64,000 nt of DNA from Marasmius tenuissimus (Eukaryota > Basidiomycota > Agaricomycetes > Agaricales > Marasmiaceae): assembly GCA_029532415.1 (NCBI GenBank), contig JAQOTA010000053.1:806001-870000 (forward strand). Reading direction: 5' to 3'. Made by a program: the position numbers and the translations under genes. Shown piece after piece: positions 58,221-64,000 of the stretch (position 1 is its first letter; each line of letters opens with the position of its first letter). The notes beneath the pieces were generated by a model that did no database searches, was not told the origin of the DNA, and saw nothing but the letters and a program-made list of their open reading frames with translations.

Positions 58221-61200
58221 ATGCCCCCAAAGGGTCAGCAGAACAAGGGCAAGGCCAAAGCTAAACCCAAAGCCAAACCCAAAGAAGTCAGCAAACCAGC
58301 ACAATCTGGTCCCATGCATCGGTTCATGCGGCAGCAGCAACAAATCTCTGGTAGGTTGTCCATGCCTTTCAAGTGTATAGCTCTGACTCTCGCCGAAGAT
58401 CCCAAAGACATAGAAGATGACCCTCCTCAAGCTGTGGCAGGTTTGTTCTCCTACAGATGACTTTCAATTGATAGAAACAACTCACCTTTGTTGGGTTAGG
58501 TCTGTCTTGACCCCGTCCTCGTCCAAGAAAGCCTGGTCAGCCCGTTAACACCGTGCCGGCCGCTGAAGAACCTTCTCGTATTCAAAGTGAGCGAGGGGAT
58601 GGTCAAGACTTTGAGCCTCGGGGAGTTAATCGTTCACAGGTCCCTGTACTCAATGAAGGTATGTGACGGATTCGATCCATCAATGTTTAACATTTTTTGG
58701 GACTCGTACTCATCTTATCTGGCAGATTCAACTCTTCCCAAAGTCGTCCCCTTTGCAAGAACTTCAAAAGGTCTGTTTTATTGTCCTGAATCCTCATCCC
58801 TCGTCATTAGCTCATCTTGTTGCAGTTCCAACTAGTCAGTCCCCTTCTCGTGCAGGCTCTCAACAGCCCTCTTGTGCCAGCTTTCAACTGCCCTCCCATG
58901 CCAGCTCTTGCCAGCCTTCCCGAGAAATCAGTAAGCCTCTCTCTCTATCTCAATATGTCCTTCATGTTGAGCACTTGTTAGGTGAGAGTCTTGCTTCTCT
59001 TTGTCTCAGTGGCCCAAAAGAACACTACAAAATATCCCATCAAGGAGGTCAAGATGTGTCCTAACCTTCCCAATCCTTATGCCTGGTCAAATGTTCATCC
59101 TGTTTCAGTGCCAACTACTCGACCCCCTTCTCGTGCCTCCTCTCATTGTTTGTGGAGTATTGGTGAGTTTTTCTCTCTGTTGCAGTACGTCTTTGTACTC
59201 AATGCTTACTGGTAGGCGTCTTTGATCCCGATGAAATTGCCTACAAGAGCACTGCCTCTCATGAATATCACTGGGCTGAAAGTGACCGTGAACTCCAGGA
59301 TGGCTTCAACCCCCCTGGTGATGAAGAAGACGAGGGTGATGACGCCCACAGCTTCAACCGCGGTCAAAGACAGTCAAGAGCCTCTCATTGAGATGACTCT
59401 GCCGAATGGCATCGAACCTGAACTCGAAGTCAGGACCACAGCTCTGCTGATGGCCAATGTGAAACCAGTAGTGATCTTGACGATGAGGAGGAGGACGATG
59501 GCGAGTACAATGGTAGGGATGACAGTGAGAATGATGGTGAGAATGATGGTGAGAATGATGGTGAGGCCGATGGTGAGGAGGACGATGAGGACGATGTTGC
59601 ACCTGGAGCTGATGGTGTCAAGAGTCCAGTACATCAAGCAAACAGTATGTCTCAGTCTCAATGATATATAACTTCTATGTACTCAGAAACTTGTTGCTTA
59701 CAGTGACCCGGAGAGCAACCCAAGTGACTTCTCTGGCAAAATCCCGATATCCCACAACAATCATTGGTATTGACGCTCCCCAACAAAAAAAGGAAATGAG
59801 AAGAAAGGAAAGGAGAAGGGTTTGTTCACTTTGTTTTCACTTAATGCTTCATGAACTTACCCTCGAGGCTAGCTGCACCTAGAGCTCAACTGCAGGTGAT
59901 CAACAACTTCTCCACACCGAAACCTTGTCAGACAACCCTCAGCAGAAGGACTGTTCCAAGTAAGCTTCCCCTGATTATAAACGCTGTAGCATTACTAACA
60001 CTCCCTCAGGCGTTGGGTTCAACACTGAGTCGGAGGACGAGCTAGTGAGAGACATTAGAGAGTTTGAGGCGATGGGGCAGTTCCCAGACCAGGACAATCA
60101 GGAAGCAACACCTTGTCCTTCCGCTTTGGGTTCTTGTTCTCACAACGTTCAAGGACAATGGAACCTGCTGACTGCAACCTGATCAAGAGAGGAGGAGTTC
60201 TCCCCTACGTCTGACAACGACACCAACAGACGGGTTTGGACCACTACTACAGCGGGCAGAAGAACCACGGGAGGTGCGAGAGTCAGACTATTGCAAGCTC
60301 CCCTTCGTACTCCTGTTTGTCGTGTCAGCAGGGCACGGCTTCTGAACCTCCCTCTGAAGCAAGTTGTTGGGTCCCGACTGGCCAAAGAAGACTCTCGGAA
60401 GGCAAAAGATGTCCACACCTTTTTCATGCCAGATCCCGTGAACACAGAGAAATGTATCTGCAAATTTTGTTTGTAAGTGCCCTATCTTAGGCTAGTAAAG
60501 TCTTTATAACTGAGTACTTTTTCAGGGAGCAAGTAGAAGCGGGCAAGATATCCATGCCTGTCTCGTATTGGGTATCAACAGTGACAGGATCCATTCGAAA
60601 GCACCTTGTGAAACACTTGTCAGCCTGGGTCAAGGCTTGCAACCGAATGAAGATCAAGATCATTGGTCTGGAGGGCAAGAGAGCAGAGGAATACCCCAAG
60701 TCAAACAACCTACTGCTGACAGGGGCCCTGTGGGAGGACTTCTCGAATAGGCTGCTCCTAGACTACATTATGGAGCTTATTGTAGCGGAAAACTAGGTAA
60801 GTTGTGTTCAGTCCTCTTGTAATGCATTGTCTGACGTCCCATTCTTCAGCCTATATGCCTTGTCGACTTGGAGTTCTTTTGCAAGGTTGTACTTCTCCTT
60901 TGCGAGTCTCTGGACAACAAGGATATAGTCCACCGAACAACCCTTCACAACTATATCATGGAAACGTGGCTTATATATATGCACAAGATCAAGGATGATC
61001 TCAAGGTCTGTATGTCTATTCATAACTTGTATATTTCAAGCTGACTGTCGCCCCAGAATGCACTCGGGACCATATCGTTCACAACTGATGGATGGTCAGA
61101 TACAACAATCTTTCCCTTCATCGCTGTTATGGCCCATTGGGTCGAGCGCAAGAGCAACAGCCCAGACACTGGCCTCAGAATGAGGGCAGCGGTCATTGGT

Positions 61201-63143
61201 TTCTATGGGCTTCCCATTAGCCACACTGGCACACACCTAGCCCACACCTTGGCAAACATTCTTGAACAAGTCAAAGTAATAGACAACATATGTTGTCCCT
61301 TCTAAGTTCTACGTCTTTCGGACATTCCTGATGCTTTCACAGATCGGCTATATCACCCTGGACAATGCTTCCAATAATAATGTTATGTTGAAGGATCTGG
61401 AAACCATTGTTGACCAGCACAGGTTCAATGCAAAGGAAAATCACATCCGGTAAGTCCCAGACTCCAATATCTCTGTTCACAGCCGGTAGTTGGCTATTGC
61501 TCACCATTGTTCGTAGATGCTTCCCTCATGTGATGAACCTTGGGTGCCATGCAGTGGTGGAGACAGCGAATAGGTTCCAGCTGAATCAAATATATGCGAA
61601 CAACGACAAGCTAGATGAGTTAGCGACGGAGGGTCTCATTACGCACTGTTGGACGTTGATTCATCAGGTATGTACTTGCATCCCGAGTCCTGAAAAATTT
61701 TTGAAATACTCATATTGTTGGAGGTTCGAAGTTCTTCTACGCAATTGGCAGACTTTGCAGCCATGGTCCTGAAGGAGCTTTCGAAGCCCCTACAGCTTCT
61801 TCGGGATGTTAAGAACTGCTGGTCATTCACCTACTTGATATTGAAGAGACTTATATACCTGGAGGATGTATGTGATTCCGCTGGCCTCCACTCGGTTAAA
61901 CCTCTGATCATTGCCTCATAATACAGGTGGTTGACGATTTCACGCGGAAACACAGCATCCAGGAATTACACGAAGCAGATTGGGCCGTCATCAATGATCT
62001 TATACTAATCCTCGAGGTCTGTGATGTCCGTTCATCCATTCTCCAGCGCTCATTATACCCCCAGATACCCCACAAATTTCAGCAAAAGCTGAGTAGTGAA
62101 CTCACTCCGACTCTCAGCAGGGTTCTCTCCTTGTTTGAGGCAGTGATCTTGGACTGGCAAGAGCTCAATGAGGAATTGGAACATCTTCGGGATACGGGAA
62201 TAATTCAAGCCGTGATCGATAAACTCGAGGACTATCAGGAGATCATCGAGGAGGTCGCCATTTACTCTCTAGCCATGAGTGGGTCATGACATTTCTTTCG
62301 AATTGGTCCAGAGGCTTGACAACAAACCTTCCACAGTCATCAACCCCAAGATCAAGCTCAAGTGGCATGAGCAATCACGCGGTGAAGGAGCGGTGGAACA
62401 AGCCACCGAGTTATTTGTGCAGGCAGTTGCAGTATGCTCAATCTTTTACGAATAATTGCTTGGTCTTCATGAGTTGCTTCCAGAAAAAGGCCCTTCCCTC
62501 GCAGGCAAACAAATCTAACACCAACAGGCTGACCGAAGACAAAGATGAAGAAGACAAAGATGATGAAGAAGAGGATGAAGAAGAAGAAGACGAAGGTATG
62601 GGGAATGGATGGATTGATGAGACTTCAAAGAGGGGCACTTGACGCTCATTGGCTCCCACTGCCCAGCAGGAAGCACTCTCATATCTGGCGGATGTGGATG
62701 GGGGGCTTGACACTTATCCCGATATCTTGTCCTTGTGGCAGGTGTGTAGTGCTCTCTGCATGTTGTGCTGTACTCATCTCCGCATTCAGGGTAATGGCAG
62801 ACGGTAGCCACGGGTTATTCAAGTTATCTATAACGTATTACCTGCCCACAGCTCCTCTGTGCCTTATGAACACTTATTCTCATCAGCGAAGCTCACCAAG
62901 ACTGACCACCACAACCGAATGTCTCCTCAGTTGATGGAGGCCTGTCAAATACTCAAATATGGCTTTAAGCACGAGGATGGACTCGACTTCACCAGCTACT
63001 TGAAGGACAAGGTGATGCTTCAGGAGATGCAGATGCAGAATTTGAAGGACGATGAGATGCCCGAAGACATCTCCGCCAAAGACTATATCTCAAGGTTCCA
63101 CCCTCTTGGCGAGAGGCCTCAGAGGCCTCAGGCATCGGAGTAG
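58221..63143 (+). mobile_element. hAT-superfamily transposase gene with BED-like N-terminus
   Basis: A many-exon plus-strand gene for a hAT transposase (DNA cut-and-paste, 8-bp target duplications). The N-terminal part (58221-60100) is low-complexity: a Lys-rich start MPPKGQQNKGKAKAKPK, Ser/Pro-rich exons, and an acidic run with 12-bp GATGGTGAGAAT tandem units (59530-59570). A BED-like zinc finger follows: KDVHTFFMP...CICKFC with a STVTGSIRKHLVKH partner (60400-60630). The catalytic core has FTTDGWSD (first Asp, about 61090), ITLDNASNN (second Asp, about 61360), CFPHVMNLGCHA (about 61530) and SSSVPYEHLFSSAKLT (about 62850). The gene ends with the hAT dimerisation region NRMSPQLMEACQILKYGF and a stop at 63141-63143. 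Core motifs are intact, but exon joins near 62300 and 62800 are uncertain, so activity cannot be judged. The start codon is a guess. Confidence 0.75.
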
Positions 63144-63491
63144 CTGTTTTTTCTATATATTCTTGTCTGAACTCTTTCTTGTTGCATGCCTTACTTGGCT
63201 GCTGGTGTTCTCCCTAGTAGATAAGTTCTTATGACCTCGCTGGCGCTTATCATCTTGAAAACTTTCTTGAACACTCTCAACCTTACCTACCATAGCCTGT
63301 ACTTGCATTCAGTCGTTGAATACAATCTGCTATGACTCCCAAACCTCTCACTCTCGAACAACCGCCATTGTTCCTATGCTCCAGAACATGGCAAGTCCCG
63401 ACGATCTCGACTGTCGGTAAGATCTCAAAACCATTACCCTGATTGCGCGTAATGCAGAGTACAATCTCGAGATTGGTTAGAGAGTCCACTC
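63144..63491. other. 3' flank of the hAT gene
   Basis: No gene. The right terminal repeat of the element is expected here but was not identified. Confidence 0.35.
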
Positions 63492-63878
63492 TCAAACATT
63501 AGACATATCGGTGAGGTCATTGTGAATGGGAACTGCCCGATTTAACAGATAAATCACGAAACCTACTCCCCCTTCCTGGGATAATTGTTGCACTAAGCTA
63601 TTGGGCTGACTCCCCTTGGAGTTACACATGGTAGACAGACTGGCATGATTAGTCCCAGGAACCTTTCTAGGTCTGCCTCTCCTACGAGTAGTAGGTGGAT
63701 CCATGGGTTCTCTATCACCCGTGGCATCTCTCCATGTGGAAGTTTTCTCCATATCACACACAATGCATGAGGGATTATTTGGGTCTTGTTGTTCACCAAA
63801 TACATTATCAGGTTGCTTAGTACCCATCCGTTTCCTGCCTGAACACCTTGGGGGCGGAGACTGCTCTTGTCCACCCAC
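63492..63878 (-). pseudogene. Possible retrotransposon polyprotein fragment
   Basis: The minus frame reads KRMGTKQPDNVFGEQQ, then TSTWRDATG and an AT-hook-like RRRGRPRKVPG. The K-x-P-D-N-V-F/Y-G pattern recalls the linker after integrase in basidiomycete LTR elements, from memory only. The frame runs on toward the window edge and has no catalytic motif. Confidence 0.3.
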
Positions 63879-64000
63879 TGGTGTAGGTGGCCTGGGAGGC
63901 TGGAACGGAGGATCAGGATCAGGATGCTGATGTTTGCCCTGAGGTACAGGACCATCTCCATCATTGTCATGCGGAGATTCTGATTGCTTTGGAAGGTTCT

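Noticed and set aside
59354..59661. Minus-strand open frames rich in His or Ile/Ser
   Set aside because: They are antisense shadows of the acidic tandem repeat in the hAT gene.

Overview
The window looks like part of an agaricomycete (mushroom-forming basidiomycete) genome. Genes are split by many 45-75 nt GT-AG introns. The protein families are typical of that group: multi-intron cytochrome P450s, DUF3455 secreted proteins, a GH105 hydrolase, a lineage-specific family carrying a PMLIF ... WMDGSRG ... CRGPDGP signature, Spt5-like NGN/KOW proteins and hAT transposons. I saw no bacterial operon, rRNA, CRISPR array or convincing tRNA. All exon models were built by eye from splice sites and reading phase. 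No database search was possible, so family names rest on recalled motifs.

Region 1 (1-8.1 kb) carries three P450 genes on the minus strand. Two are a tandem duplicate pair (the first is cut by the window edge, the second is a complete 513-residue, 11-exon gene). The third belongs to another P450 family and needs a 5-nt micro-exon to stay in frame.

Region 2 (9.5-22.4 kb) is a tandemly duplicated block in which a short-chain dehydrogenase (SDR) gene is followed by a small secreted DUF3455 gene. Unit 1 has both genes intact. Unit 2 has a wrecked SDR and an intact DUF3455 gene. Unit 3 has lost the SDR and kept the DUF3455 gene. A 442-bp hAT-type MITE with a perfect 8-bp target duplication sits between units 2 and 3. 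A frameshifted secreted-protein relic closes the region, and a second relic of the same family lies at about 2 kb.

Region 3 (24.4-33.2 kb) holds an 820-residue, 13-exon gene whose disordered N-terminal half was built by repeated exon duplication. It is followed by three minus-strand tandem genes for a ~153-residue secreted protein family.

Region 4 (33.2-45 kb) contains a complete GH105-type glycoside hydrolase gene and two copies of a degenerate duplicated block.

Region 5 (45-64 kb) is repeat-rich: a 998-bp inverted-repeat element with subterminal 12-bp arrays, a copia-like gag relic, a GC-rich SINE-like unit with a T tract, an Spt5-like pseudogene with an in-frame stop, a 17-bp tandem array, hairpin repeats and a hAT transposase gene.

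The oxidative genes (three P450s, one SDR) lie beside secreted-protein families. That could mean a specialised-metabolism or detoxification neighbourhood, but there is no backbone synthase here, so this is only inference.
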